DNA of 36,231 bases from Bradyrhizobium sp. YR681 (GTDB lineage: Bacteria; Pseudomonadota; Alphaproteobacteria; Rhizobiales; Xanthobacteraceae), in assembly GCF_000282615.1 (NCBI RefSeq), contig NZ_AKIY01000073.1:1-36231 (forward strand). Reading direction: 5' to 3'. Positions 25,467 through 33,340 of this stretch are shown here, piece by piece (position 1 is the first letter of the stretch; each line of letters begins with the position of its first letter). The notes under the pieces were generated by a model. It worked only from the letters and a program-made list of their open reading frames with translations. It searched no databases and had not been told where the DNA came from. Made by a program: the position numbers and the translations under genes.

Positions 25467-25524
25467 TGGCCTGTCTTGTTGCTTTGCTCACGACGTGTGA
25501 GCGAACGATGCAGCGAGACGATCA

Positions 25525-25560
25525 AGTCTATGACCGCGCGATACGCAGTCAATGAAATGG
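25525..25560 (-). promoter_or_regulatory. Promoter and shared motif upstream of the SsuA-like gene
   Basis: Read on the minus strand: CCATTTCATTGACT (25560-25547), 16 nt, TAGACT (25530-25525). The 13-mer CCATTTCATTGAC recurs in the same orientation relative to the plus-strand operon at 25772. Confidence 0.6.
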
Positions 25561-25689
25561 CTGTCCGTATTGCGCGCGCATCGGGCAATGACGTTTCAGC
25601 GTAGCGCTGCTTTCGAGAACGTGCGGTGTGTGCGGCCGCAGATGCGCAGGAATGATGCAGAGGAGGGAGCCGCGCCGCGCTCCGCCCGC

Positions 25690-25717
25690 CGATGCAGCGG
25701 TGGAAATCGTTGCATCG
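25690..25717. promoter_or_regulatory. Inverted repeat CGATGCA-N14-TGCATCG
   Basis: A perfect 7-bp inverted repeat in the 475-bp divergent region. The left arm is part of CGATGCAGCG, which also occurs at 25506-25515 close to the minus-strand start site. It is a possible regulator site; no regulator gene lies nearby. Confidence 0.35.
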
Positions 25718-25771
25718 TTCCCGCATGCGCTGATGGAGAGAATGACTTTCCTTCGCGCCACATTCGAAATT

Positions 25772-25808
25772 CCATTTCATTGACGATGCGGGGAACGCGC
25801 CGCATGAT
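25772..25808 (+). promoter_or_regulatory. Promoter and shared motif upstream of the uptake operon
   Basis: CCATTTCATTGACG (25772-25785) with -35 TTGACG, 17 nt, then CATGAT (25803-25808). It is ~135 bp from the operon's first ATG. The 13-mer is identical to the one in front of the divergent gene. Confidence 0.55.
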
Positions 25809-25941
25809 TTGCGCATCGCATCAACGCGGCGCGACAAACGCCGACGGAACAATTTTCTCTCAACGCAGCTCCGCACGGAACATGCGCAACGCGAACCGTT
25901 GCGCAGACGGTGGAGCCGTGCCAGCGCAGGAGCCCGGGCCG

Positions 25942-27045
25942 ATGAACGACGACAACAAGCGGAGCGGATCGGGTCTCGATCGGCGCCATCTGCTTCAGGC
26001 GGGGTTGGCGGCCGCTTTCGCCGCGCCGCTCGGTGCCTTTGGCGCGGCGCAAGCCTTCGCGCCGCAAGCGATCGCGCCCGGCGTCAATCTCTCCGAGTTC
26101 CCGTTGTGCCGGACGGCATCGGACACACCGGCGCTGACGGGCGCCCCGCGCAAGCTCAAGCTGTCGTGGAACGCCGGCGCGGTCTGCCTTGCCCCGGTGC
26201 CGGTCGCCATCGAGCACGGCTTCTTCCAGAAGCATAATCTCGACGTCGAGCTCATCAACTATTCCGGCTCGACCGACCAGCTGCTGGAGGCGATCGCGAC
26301 GGGAAAGAGCGATGCCGGGCTCGGCATGGCGCTGCGCTGGCTCAAGCCGCTGGAGCAGGGCTTCGACGTCAAGATCGCCGCCGGTACCCACGGCGGCTGC
26401 ATGCGCGTTCTGACCCGCGCCGACTCCAACGTGAGCAAGCTCGCCGACCTCAAGGGCAAGATCGTCGCGGTCGGCGATCTCGGTGGCCCCGACAAGAACT
26501 TCTTCTCCATTCAGCTCGCCAAGCTCGGCATCGATCCCAACAAGGACGTCGACTGGCGCGCTTATCCCGGCAACCTTCTCAACGTCGCCGTCGAGAAGGG
26601 CGAGGTGCAGGCGTTCCTGTCGTCCGATCCGCTCGGCTATCTCTGGCTCAAGGATATCAAGTACAAGGAAGTCGCCTCCAATCTCGATGGCGAATATCGC
26701 GACAAGAGCTGCTGCATCCTCGGCCTGCGCGGCTCGCTCGTGCGTGAAGAACCGCAAGTCGCCCGTGCCCTGACGCAGGCGCTGCTCGATGCCGCGATGT
26801 TCACCGCGCAGAATCCGGCCGTGACGGCAAAATCGTTCCAGCCCTACGCGCCGAAGACGGCGAGCATCGCCGATATCGAGGGCATGGTGCGCTACCACAC
26901 CCACCATCATCATCCCGTCGGTGAAATCCTGAAGCGCGAGCTGAAGGCCTATGCCGACGATCTCAAGAGCGTGCAGGTCTTCAAGCAGAGCACCGATACC
27001 GCCAAATTCGCGGAGCGCATCTATGTCGACGTATTCGCTGTCTGA
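25942..27045 (+). CDS. ABC transporter substrate-binding protein (NitT/TauT type), Tat leader
   Basis: ATG 25942 gives 367 aa; the open frame upstream to 25552 is promoter region. A twin-arginine-type leader (LDRRHLLQAGLAAAFAAPLGAFGAAQA) suggests export of a folded protein. The mature part shows the NMT1/NrtA/SsuA-like two-lobe pattern: KLKLSWNAGAVCLAPVPVAIEHGFFQKHNLDVELI, STDQLLEAIATGKSDAGLGMALRWLKPLE, LADLKGKIVAVGDLGGPDKNFF. Unusual features are a Cys pair (KSCCILGLRGS) and a His-rich loop H319-T-HHHH (321-324) near the C-terminus. It is the first gene of a tight operon; the permease gene starts inside its last 23 bases. Confidence 0.9.
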   Translation: MNDDNKRSGSGLDRRHLLQAGLAAAFAAPLGAFGAAQAFAPQAIAPGVNLSEFPLCRTASDTPALTGAPRKLKLSWNAGAVCLAPVPVAIEHGFFQKHNLDVELINYSGSTDQLLEAIATGKSDAGLGMALRWLKPLEQGFDVKIAAGTHGGCMRVLTRADSNVSKLADLKGKIVAVGDLGGPDKNFFSIQLAKLGIDPNKDVDWRAYPGNLLNVAVEKGEVQAFLSSDPLGYLWLKDIKYKEVASNLDGEYRDKSCCILGLRGSLVREEPQVARALTQALLDAAMFTAQNPAVTAKSFQPYAPKTASIADIEGMVRYHTHHHHPVGEILKRELKAYADDLKSVQVFKQSTDTAKFAERIYVDVFAV

Positions 27046-28045
27046 CGGCCTCGCCTCCGGTGCGCCGCGGGCCTCCCGCGCGCCGGTCCTTGCGACCTGG
27101 CTCCGGGAGTCCGGCGTTGGCGTGCTCGCCAGCATCGCCTGGATTGCCTTTGGTGTCTCCTGCCTGTGGTGGGAGGATGTCGGCGACTGGTCGCGGACCC
27201 ATTCGCTCGGCATCGCTGCGTTCATCATCGCTGCGATCGCCTTGTTCGGGACTGTGGGTGCCGACTATCTCGGCTCGCCGGGAAAGGCGCTGCACAAGCG
27301 CGCGCCGTGGCTGGTCGCGCTCGGCGTGTTCCTGACCTTATGGGAGGTCGCCACCGCGAAATTCGCCTGGCTGCCGCTGCCGTTCTTTCCGCCGCCGCAG
27401 TCGATCATCGAGGTCTATACCGACGATCTGCCAAAGCTGCTCGACAGCGTCTTTGCTTCGGTCAAACTTCAGCTCGGCGGCTATCTGATCGGCGCCACCC
27501 TCGGCTTCGTCACCGGCGTCTCGATCGGCTGGTCGCGTGCGGTCGGCTATTGGGCGCATCCGGTGCTGCGCTTCATCGGCCCGCTGCCGGCGACGGCCTG
27601 GCTGCCGATCGCCTTCTTCACCTTCCCGTCGAGCTGGAGCGCTTCGACCTTCCTGATTGCGCTCGCAACCGGATTCCCCGTCACCGTGCTGACCTGGTCC
27701 GGTGTCGCGAGCGTCAGCAATGCCTATTACGACGTCGCGCGCACGCTGGGCGCAAGGCCGTCCTTCCTGGTGCTGAAGGTCGCGATCCCCGCGGCGCTGC
27801 CTCATGTGTTCGTCGGCCTGTTCATGGGGCTCGGCTCGTCCTTCGCCGTGCTTGTCGTCGCCGAGATGATCGGCGTCAAGGCGGGGCTCGGCTGGTATCT
27901 GCAATGGGCGCAGGGCTGGGCGGCCTACGCCAACATGTATGCGGCGCTGATCGTGATGTCGCTGCTCTGCTCCGGCGCGATCACGCTGCTGTTTTCGATC
28001 CGCGACCGCCTGCTGGTCTGGCAGAAGGGAACCGTGAAATGGTAG
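27023..28045 (+). CDS. ABC transporter permease (SsuC/TauC-like)
   Basis: ATG 27023 begins STYSLSDG and overlaps the binding-protein gene by 23 bp. At 340 aa it is ~70-90 aa longer than typical SsuC; the extra N-terminal part holds two or three more hydrophobic segments (VGVLASIAWIAFGVSCLWW, LGIAAFIIAAIALFGTVGADYL). The core has FPPPQSIIEVY, YLIGATLGFVTGVSIG, GPLPATAWLPIAFFTF and the ATPase-contact EAA loop ARTLGARPSFLVLKVAIPAALPHVFVGL. It forms the inner-membrane channel of the importer. The ATPase gene begins within its last codons. Confidence 0.92.
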   Translation: MSTYSLSDGLASGAPRASRAPVLATWLRESGVGVLASIAWIAFGVSCLWWEDVGDWSRTHSLGIAAFIIAAIALFGTVGADYLGSPGKALHKRAPWLVALGVFLTLWEVATAKFAWLPLPFFPPPQSIIEVYTDDLPKLLDSVFASVKLQLGGYLIGATLGFVTGVSIGWSRAVGYWAHPVLRFIGPLPATAWLPIAFFTFPSSWSASTFLIALATGFPVTVLTWSGVASVSNAYYDVARTLGARPSFLVLKVAIPAALPHVFVGLFMGLGSSFAVLVVAEMIGVKAGLGWYLQWAQGWAAYANMYAALIVMSLLCSGAITLLFSIRDRLLVWQKGTVKW

Positions 28046-28839
28046 CCACAACTCCACTGGCTGAAATCGACGCTCATCCGTCTGCCGGCGCCGCGCTCGA
28101 TATCGAGCAGGTCAGCCACGCCTTCGACATCGACGGCACTGAACTGCCAGTGCTCAGCGACGTCAGCATCGCGGTGGAGCCCGGCGAATTCGTCGCGCTG
28201 CTTGGCCCCTCCGGTTGCGGCAAGTCGACCTTGCTGCGGCTGGTCGCCGGCCTCGACAAGCCCAAGGCGGGGACGCTGCGCGAGGACGAGGCGCGCATCA
28301 CCCGGCCGCATCCGTCCCGCGTCGTCGTGTTCCAGGATCCGACCCTGTTTCCCTGGCGGTCGGTCTGGGACAATGTCGCGCTGGGGCTGGAAGCACAGGG
28401 TATTTTGAAGAGCCAGCGTCAGCGGGTCGATAACGCGCTCGATCTGGTCGGTCTTGCGTCGTTCCGCAATGTCTATCCGCACCAGCTCTCCGGCGGCATG
28501 GCGCAGCGCGTCGCGCTGGCGCGGGCGCTGGTCAACGACCCCAAGATCCTGATCCTCGACGAGCCCTTGGGAAAGCTCGACTCGCTCACCCGCATCACCA
28601 TGCAGGCCGAACTCGTCTCGCTGTGGCAGCGCAAGGGATTTACCACGCTGCTGGTGACGCATGATGCCGAGGAAGCGCTGGTGCTCGCCAACCGCGTCAT
28701 CGTGTTCAGCGACCGCCCCGCGCGCGTGAAGGCCGACATCCGCGTCGACCGTCCCTATCCGCGCCATCGCGGCGATCCATATCTTGGGGATCTGCGCCGC
28801 CAGATCCTCGGCCTTCTGGGGCTAGACGCCACATGGTGA
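28039..28839 (+). CDS. ABC transporter ATP-binding protein (SsuB/TauB-like)
   Basis: ATG 28039 lies inside ATGGTAG, so the gene overlaps the permease stop by 7 bp. The 266-aa ATPase is complete: Walker A GPSGCGKST, Q-loop VVFQDPTLFPWRSVWDNVALGLE, signature LSGGMAQRVALARAL, Walker B ILILDEPLGKLD, H-loop LVTHDAEEA. The PTLFPWRSVWDNV phrase is typical of the nitrate/sulfonate/taurine importer ATPases. It powers uptake of the operon's substrate. Its stop overlaps the next start (28833). Confidence 0.95.
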   Translation: MVATTPLAEIDAHPSAGAALDIEQVSHAFDIDGTELPVLSDVSIAVEPGEFVALLGPSGCGKSTLLRLVAGLDKPKAGTLREDEARITRPHPSRVVVFQDPTLFPWRSVWDNVALGLEAQGILKSQRQRVDNALDLVGLASFRNVYPHQLSGGMAQRVALARALVNDPKILILDEPLGKLDSLTRITMQAELVSLWQRKGFTTLLVTHDAEEALVLANRVIVFSDRPARVKADIRVDRPYPRHRGDPYLGDLRRQILGLLGLDATW

Positions 28840-30005
28840 CTTCTGCAGCCAAGGGCCGCACGGCCCATAGCGAGCCCGACTACATCGCACGCGCGGAAGC
28901 GCTGACCGAAGGCTTTGCCGCACGCGCGACGGAGCACGATCGCACCGGAAGCTTCCCGTTCGAGAACTTTCGCGAGCTCTCCGAGGCAGGCCTGCTGTCG
29001 CTGACGGTGCCGGCCGCCTTCGCCGGGGCCGGTGCGGGCGCGCGATACGCGGCACGTGTCCTCGGCATCATCGGCAAGGCCTGCTCGTCGACGGCCCTGG
29101 TGTTGTCGATGCACTACATCAATCATCTGGTGATGGCGCGAAGCCCGACCTGGCCGGTGCGGCTGTCGCGCAAGCTTGCCCACGAGACCGTCGAGGGTCT
29201 CGCGCTGATCAATGCGCTGCGCGTCGAGCCCGAGCTCGGCTCGCCCACCCGTGGCGGCCTGCCGGCAACCATCGCGCGCTGCACCGAGACCGGCTGGCGC
29301 CTCTCCGGCCACAAGGTCTATTCGACGGGGGCGCCGATCCTGAAATGGTATCTGGTCTGGGCCCGCACCGACGAGGCCGAGCCGCGCGTCGGCCAGTTCC
29401 TGGTTCCGGCGGGCCTGCCGGGCACGCGCATCGTCGAGACCTGGGATCATCACGGCCTGCGCGCCAGCGGCAGCCACGACGTCATCTTCGACGACGTCGT
29501 CATCCCGCTCGACGCCGAGGTCGATGTCCGCAAGCCCGCGGATTGGCGCGCGCCGGATCCGACCCAGTCGACCGTCCATACCATCTTCGTCGCCGCGATC
29601 TATGACGGCATCGCCCGTGCCGCGCGGGACTGGCTGGTCACTTTCCTGAAGACGCGGGCGCCGGCCAGTCTCGGCGCGCCGCTGGCGACCTTGCCGCGCG
29701 CGCAGGAGATGCTCGGCGGCATCGAGGCGCGGCTCGCGGTCAACGCACGTTTGATCGACAGTTTCGCCTCTGATTTCGACGACGGCTTGCAGCTCGGCGC
29801 GATCGAGTCCAACATCGTCAAGCTGACGGTGACCAATAACGCCGTAGCCGCCGTGGAGGACGCCTTGTCGCTGACCAGCAATCACGGTCTGTCGCGCAAA
29901 AATCCGCTGGAGCGGCATTACCGCGACGTGCTCTGCGGCCGCGTCCACACCCCCCAGGACGACACCACCAAGATCACTGCCGGGCGCGCTGCGCTGGGCG
30001 TCTAG
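28833..30005 (+). CDS. Acyl-CoA dehydrogenase-fold flavin oxidoreductase (SfnB/DszC-like)
   Basis: ATG 28833 overlaps the ATPase gene by 7 bp. The 390-aa protein has the three ACAD domains: helical N-terminus (FPFENFRELSEAGLLSLTVPAAFAGAGAGARYAARVLG), beta middle (GWRLSGHKVYSTGAPILKWYLVWART, FLVPAGLPGTRIVETWDHHGLRASGSHDVIFDDVVIP) and helical C-terminus ending HGLSRKNPLERHYRDVLCGRVHTPQDD. The GLRASGSHDV block and the RxxRD(V/I) end are shared with the monooxygenase branch (DszC, SfnB/SfnC) rather than with fatty-acid enzymes. In a sulfonate-type operon it probably oxygenates or desulfurises an organosulfur compound with reduced flavin. That assignment is inference from context. Confidence 0.87.
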   Translation: MVTSAAKGRTAHSEPDYIARAEALTEGFAARATEHDRTGSFPFENFRELSEAGLLSLTVPAAFAGAGAGARYAARVLGIIGKACSSTALVLSMHYINHLVMARSPTWPVRLSRKLAHETVEGLALINALRVEPELGSPTRGGLPATIARCTETGWRLSGHKVYSTGAPILKWYLVWARTDEAEPRVGQFLVPAGLPGTRIVETWDHHGLRASGSHDVIFDDVVIPLDAEVDVRKPADWRAPDPTQSTVHTIFVAAIYDGIARAARDWLVTFLKTRAPASLGAPLATLPRAQEMLGGIEARLAVNARLIDSFASDFDDGLQLGAIESNIVKLTVTNNAVAAVEDALSLTSNHGLSRKNPLERHYRDVLCGRVHTPQDDTTKITAGRAALGV

Positions 30006-30029
30006 CTCATCACTTGCAAGGAGTTCCCG

Positions 30030-31124
30030 ATGTCGGTCGAGTTCATCGGCTTTATCGCCAACAGCAATGCTTCCGAGACCATCGTGCGCCAGGGGCCGGT
30101 GCTCGATCCCAACTATATCGAGACGGTGGCGAAGGCCCATGAGCTCGCCGGTTTCGACCGCGCGCTGCTGGCGTTCCATTCGACCACGCCGGATGCGCTC
30201 CAGATCGCCCAGCATGTGCTGACCATCACCAAAAAGCTCAAGGTGATGATCGCGCAGCGCCCCGGCTTCACCGCGCCGACGCTCTTGGCGCGCCAGCTCG
30301 CCACGCTGGACCAGCTTTATGAAGGCCGCGTCTCGCTGCACGTCATCACCGGCGGCAACGCCATCGAGCTCAGGCAGGACGGCAACACGCTCGACGACAA
30401 GGACGAGCGCTACGCCCGCACCAGCGAATTCCTCGACGTCGTGCGGCTGGAATGGACCAGCGAAAAACCGTTCAACTACAGCGGCAAGTACTACAACGTC
30501 GAGAACGGCTTTTCGCAGGTGAAGCCGCTGCAGAAGGGCGGCATCTACACCTTCGTCGGCGGTGGCTCCGATGCTGCGATCGAGGTCTCGGGCAAGCATG
30601 CCGACACCTTCGCGCTGTGGGGTGAATCCTACGCGCAGGTGCGCGACGTCACTGCGCGGGTGCGCGCCGCGGCAGCGAAGTACGGGCGGCCGAGCCCGCG
30701 CTTCAGCCTGTCGGTGCGGCCGATCCTTGCCGATACCGAGGAGCAGGCCTGGCAGAAGGCCGAGGCAATTCTCGAACGGGCCACCGCGCTTCAGGACCAG
30801 ACCGGCTACCGCCGGCCCAATCATGCCACCGATGGCGCCAAGCGCCTGCTGGCGCTGGCCGACCAGGGCAGCCGCATCGACAAGCGGCTGTGGACCGAGA
30901 TCGCAAAGCTCACCGGCGCCAACAGCAACACCACCGCTTTGGTCGGCACGTCCGAGCAGGTCGCCGAAGTCTTTGCCGACTATTACGACCTCGGCGTCAG
31001 CCACTTCCTGATCCGCGGCTTCGATCCGCTGCCCGACGCCATCGACTACGGCCGCGAGCTGATCCCGCTGACACGTGAGCTGATCGCGAAGCGTCAGGCC
31101 GTTCGCGGCGAGGCGGCGGAATGA
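30030..31124 (+). CDS. LLM-class FMN-dependent monooxygenase, SsuD-like
   Basis: A 364-aa TIM-barrel monooxygenase with AAGGAG upstream of ATG 30030. Block similarity to E. coli SsuD is easy to see: TITKKLKVMIAQRPGFTAPTLLARQLATLDQLYEGRVSLHVITGGN, ELRQDGNTLDDKDERYARTSEF, YTFVGGGSDAAIEVSGKHADTFALWGES, and TTALVGTSEQVAEVFADYYDLGVSHFLIRGFDPL. SsuD releases sulfite from alkanesulfonates using FMNH2 from a reductase. No SsuE-like reductase is in the window, so reduced flavin must come from elsewhere. Its ATGA stop/start overlap couples it to the next gene. Confidence 0.9.
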   Translation: MSVEFIGFIANSNASETIVRQGPVLDPNYIETVAKAHELAGFDRALLAFHSTTPDALQIAQHVLTITKKLKVMIAQRPGFTAPTLLARQLATLDQLYEGRVSLHVITGGNAIELRQDGNTLDDKDERYARTSEFLDVVRLEWTSEKPFNYSGKYYNVENGFSQVKPLQKGGIYTFVGGGSDAAIEVSGKHADTFALWGESYAQVRDVTARVRAAAAKYGRPSPRFSLSVRPILADTEEQAWQKAEAILERATALQDQTGYRRPNHATDGAKRLLALADQGSRIDKRLWTEIAKLTGANSNTTALVGTSEQVAEVFADYYDLGVSHFLIRGFDPLPDAIDYGRELIPLTRELIAKRQAVRGEAAE

Positions 31125-32059
31125 TCCGCCTCGTGCTGGCCGGCGCGCTGCTGTTCGGTTCGCTCGAACTCGTGGCAGCGCAAACCACGCTGCGCGTCGG
31201 TGACCAGAAGGGCAATTCGCAGGCGGTGATGGAAGCGGCCGGCGTGCTCAAGGACATTCCCTACAAGATCGAGTGGAAGGAGTTTCCGGCGGCTGCCCCG
31301 CTGCTGGAGGCGCTGAGCGCCGGGGCGATCGAGACCGGGCTCGTCGGGGACGCGCCCTTCACCTTTGCCGCCGCCTCCGGCGCGCCGGTGAAGGCGATCG
31401 CCGCGATCCGCCAGACCCGCGAGGGGCTCGCGATCCTCGTGCCCGAGAATTCGCCGATCAAGAGCTTTGCCGATCTGCGCGGCAAGAAGATTGCGACCGG
31501 CCGCGGCTCGATCGGCCATCAGCTGATCCTCGCCGCGCTCGAGAAGAATGGCTGGTCCGCGTCAGACGTGCAGATCGCGTTCCTCGCACCGTCTGATGCC
31601 AAGATCGCCTATACGCAAGGCTCGGTCGATGCATGGTCGACCTGGGAGCCTTATGTCAGCCAGGAAGAGGTGCTGTTCAGGTCGCGCCGTGTCATTACCT
31701 CCGAGGGCCTGACGCCGGGGTTGAGCTTCCAGGTCGCGCGGCCCGATGCCATCCGCGACAAGCGCCCGGAGCTGACCGACTTCGTCCGGCGCCTTACCGC
31801 GGCACGCGCGTGGTCGCTGAGCAACGTCGACAGCTATGCCGCAACGTGGGGCAAGCTGATGAACATCCCGACCGCCGTGCCGCTCAACTGGTTGTCGCGG
31901 GCAAGAATTCGCATCGCGCCGATCGACGATGGCGTCGTCGCGGACGAGCAGAGCACCATCGATCTCTATTTTCGCTGGGGCCTGATCAAGCAGAAGCTCG
32001 ATGCGGCCGAGATCGTCGATCGCTCCTTTGCGGATGCGATCGCGAAGGCGGGGCTGTAG
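31121..32059 (+). CDS. ABC transporter substrate-binding protein, SsuA-like (operon-terminal)
   Basis: ATG 31121 overlaps the monooxygenase stop by 4 bp (ATGA). The 312-aa protein has a signal peptide (IRLVLAGALLFGSLELVAA, cut before QTTLR). The same core appears as in the minus-strand paralogue: LRVGDQKGNSQAVME, IPYKIEWKEFPAAAPLLEALSAGAIETGLVGD, APVKAIAAIRQ, QGSVDAWSTWEPYVS. The operon therefore encodes two unrelated-looking binding proteins, one at each end, with one permease/ATPase set. The terminal protein may widen substrate range. Confidence 0.9.
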   Translation: MIRLVLAGALLFGSLELVAAQTTLRVGDQKGNSQAVMEAAGVLKDIPYKIEWKEFPAAAPLLEALSAGAIETGLVGDAPFTFAAASGAPVKAIAAIRQTREGLAILVPENSPIKSFADLRGKKIATGRGSIGHQLILAALEKNGWSASDVQIAFLAPSDAKIAYTQGSVDAWSTWEPYVSQEEVLFRSRRVITSEGLTPGLSFQVARPDAIRDKRPELTDFVRRLTAARAWSLSNVDSYAATWGKLMNIPTAVPLNWLSRARIRIAPIDDGVVADEQSTIDLYFRWGLIKQKLDAAEIVDRSFADAIAKAGL

Positions 32060-32088
32060 CAACGCTCGCGCGGTCCGTATGCTGCTTC

Positions 32089-32252
32089 TTCCCCTCTCCC
32101 CTTGTGGGAGAGGGTGGCTCGCCGCGTCAGCGGCGAGACGGGTGAAGGGTTCTCTCCGCGCACTCATCACTCGCTATTGAACTTGCCGATAGATACCCCT
32201 CATCCGGCGCTTGGCGCCACCTTCTCCCGCAAGGGGAGAAGGGGATTCGTGC
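32089..32252. repeat. Pair of inverted GC-rich palindromic elements
   Basis: The 330 bp between 32060 and 32389 hold no gene. Module one is CCCCTCTCCCCTTGTGGGAGAGGGTGG plus CTCGCCGCGTCAGCGGCGAG (32091-32137). Module two, inverted, is CCCCTCATCCGGCGCTTGGCGCC plus CTTCTCCCGCAAGGGGAGAAGGGG (32197-32246). They match the family at 24327 and 34884. The pair can form a large cruciform and may also end transcription of the operon. Confidence 0.7.
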
Positions 32253-32389
32253 GCGTAGCACTATTTTCAAAATAATCCTTCTGCGTTCCATGCCGCCGGC
32301 AACACCCTCGTTGCTATTTGCATCGCACCCCTTGCAGCACGCCGCATCCCGTCAAAAATCAATTCGACGACCACATCGGGAGACCGGCC

Positions 32390-33235
32390 ATGGGCCTGCA
32401 AGAAACAAAAATCGAATCGCTTCCCTTCGTCACCGCTGAACTCAACTATCTCGCGCCTGTTACAGGCAAGCCACGCACCTATGCCTTCGATCCGCCGCCC
32501 GGCGAGCCCAAGAGTACGTCGCTGCCGGAGCCGCACCAGGTGCCGATCTTCGATGCGCGGTTGATCGCGAACAATTTCTCGCTCGATCGCGAGGGCTTTG
32601 CGCTGGTGCGCCATCCGAACCAAGTAAAGGACTTCTACAACGACGACGAGGTGAGGAAGGTCTACTATCCCGCCGTCGAGGCCTTCCTGCGTGCGACGCT
32701 GAAGGGCGATCGCGTCTTCATTTTCGATCATACCGTGCGCAGGCGTGTCGAAGGTGCACCCGATATCCGCGACGGCGGCCCGCGCCAGCCGGCGACGCGC
32801 GTCCATGTCGACCAGACCGCCGTCTCGGGCGCCAACCGCGTGCGCGAGCATCTGCCTGACGAGGCCGACGAACTGCTGAAGGGGCGCGTGCAGGTGATCA
32901 ATCTCTGGCGGCCGATCCGCGGTCCCTTGCGCGATTCACCGCTGGCGATGGCCGACGGCACGACGGTGGCGCCGGAGGATCTCATTGCCTCCGACCTGAT
33001 CTATCCCAACCGCCGCGGCGAGACCTATTCGGTGAAATACAGTCCGAACCATCGCTGGTTCTATTTCCCCGAGATGACCGCGGACGAGGCGCTGCTGCTC
33101 AAGTGCTACGACTCGGCAACCGACGGCCGCACCCGCTTCGGACCGCACACCGCCTTCGTTGATCCGACCACGCCGGCTGATGCCGCGCCACGCGAGAGCA
33201 TCGAGGTGCGGACGCTGGTGTTCCACAAACAGTAA
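32390..33235 (+). CDS. CmcJ/NvfI-like protein
   Basis: ATG 32390 has GGGAGA 6 nt upstream; an in-frame ATG at 32318 falls in the repeat-rich leader. The 281-aa protein shows the CmcJ/NvfI/AsaB family pattern: AELNYLAP near the start, VFIFDHTVRRR, ATRVHVDQTAVSGANRVREHLP, RVQVINLWRPIRGPLRDSPLAMADG, NHRWFYFPEMTADEALLLKCYDS, FGPHTAFVDPTTP. The H-x-D and the distant His in GPHTAF fit a double-stranded beta-helix (2-oxoglutarate oxygenase-like) metal site. Characterised members act in cephamycin, gibberellin and fungal product pathways. The substrate here is unknown. It is 330 bp downstream of the organosulfur operon. Confidence 0.8.
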   Translation: MGLQETKIESLPFVTAELNYLAPVTGKPRTYAFDPPPGEPKSTSLPEPHQVPIFDARLIANNFSLDREGFALVRHPNQVKDFYNDDEVRKVYYPAVEAFLRATLKGDRVFIFDHTVRRRVEGAPDIRDGGPRQPATRVHVDQTAVSGANRVREHLPDEADELLKGRVQVINLWRPIRGPLRDSPLAMADGTTVAPEDLIASDLIYPNRRGETYSVKYSPNHRWFYFPEMTADEALLLKCYDSATDGRTRFGPHTAFVDPTTPADAAPRESIEVRTLVFHKQ

Positions 33236-33278
33236 CAATGTGTGATGGCACTGCCGGGCATCGCCCGGCAGTGTTCCC

Positions 33279-33304
33279 GGAACTTCAGGGAACAATGCGA
33301 CGTT
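33279..33304 (+). promoter_or_regulatory. EcfG-type general stress promoter
   Basis: GGAAC (33279-33283), exactly 17 nt, CGTT (33301-33304): a perfect EcfG consensus. The predicted start site is near 33311, ~30 nt before the GTG of the RlpA-like gene at 33341. Confidence 0.7.
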
Positions 33305-33340
33305 TGCAGCGCGGGGCAGGGCCAACCGGGGAGCGGTGCC

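Noticed and set aside
25877..25900. Possible EcfG promoter GGAAC-N15-CGTT before the uptake operon
   Set aside because: The spacing is one base too short for the consensus; the TTGACG promoter at 25772 is the better candidate.
28755..31004. 749-aa minus-strand open frame opposite the ACAD and SsuD-like genes
   Set aside because: It runs antisense to two well-recognised enzymes and has the Arg/Ala/Gly-heavy composition of GC-rich shadow frames.
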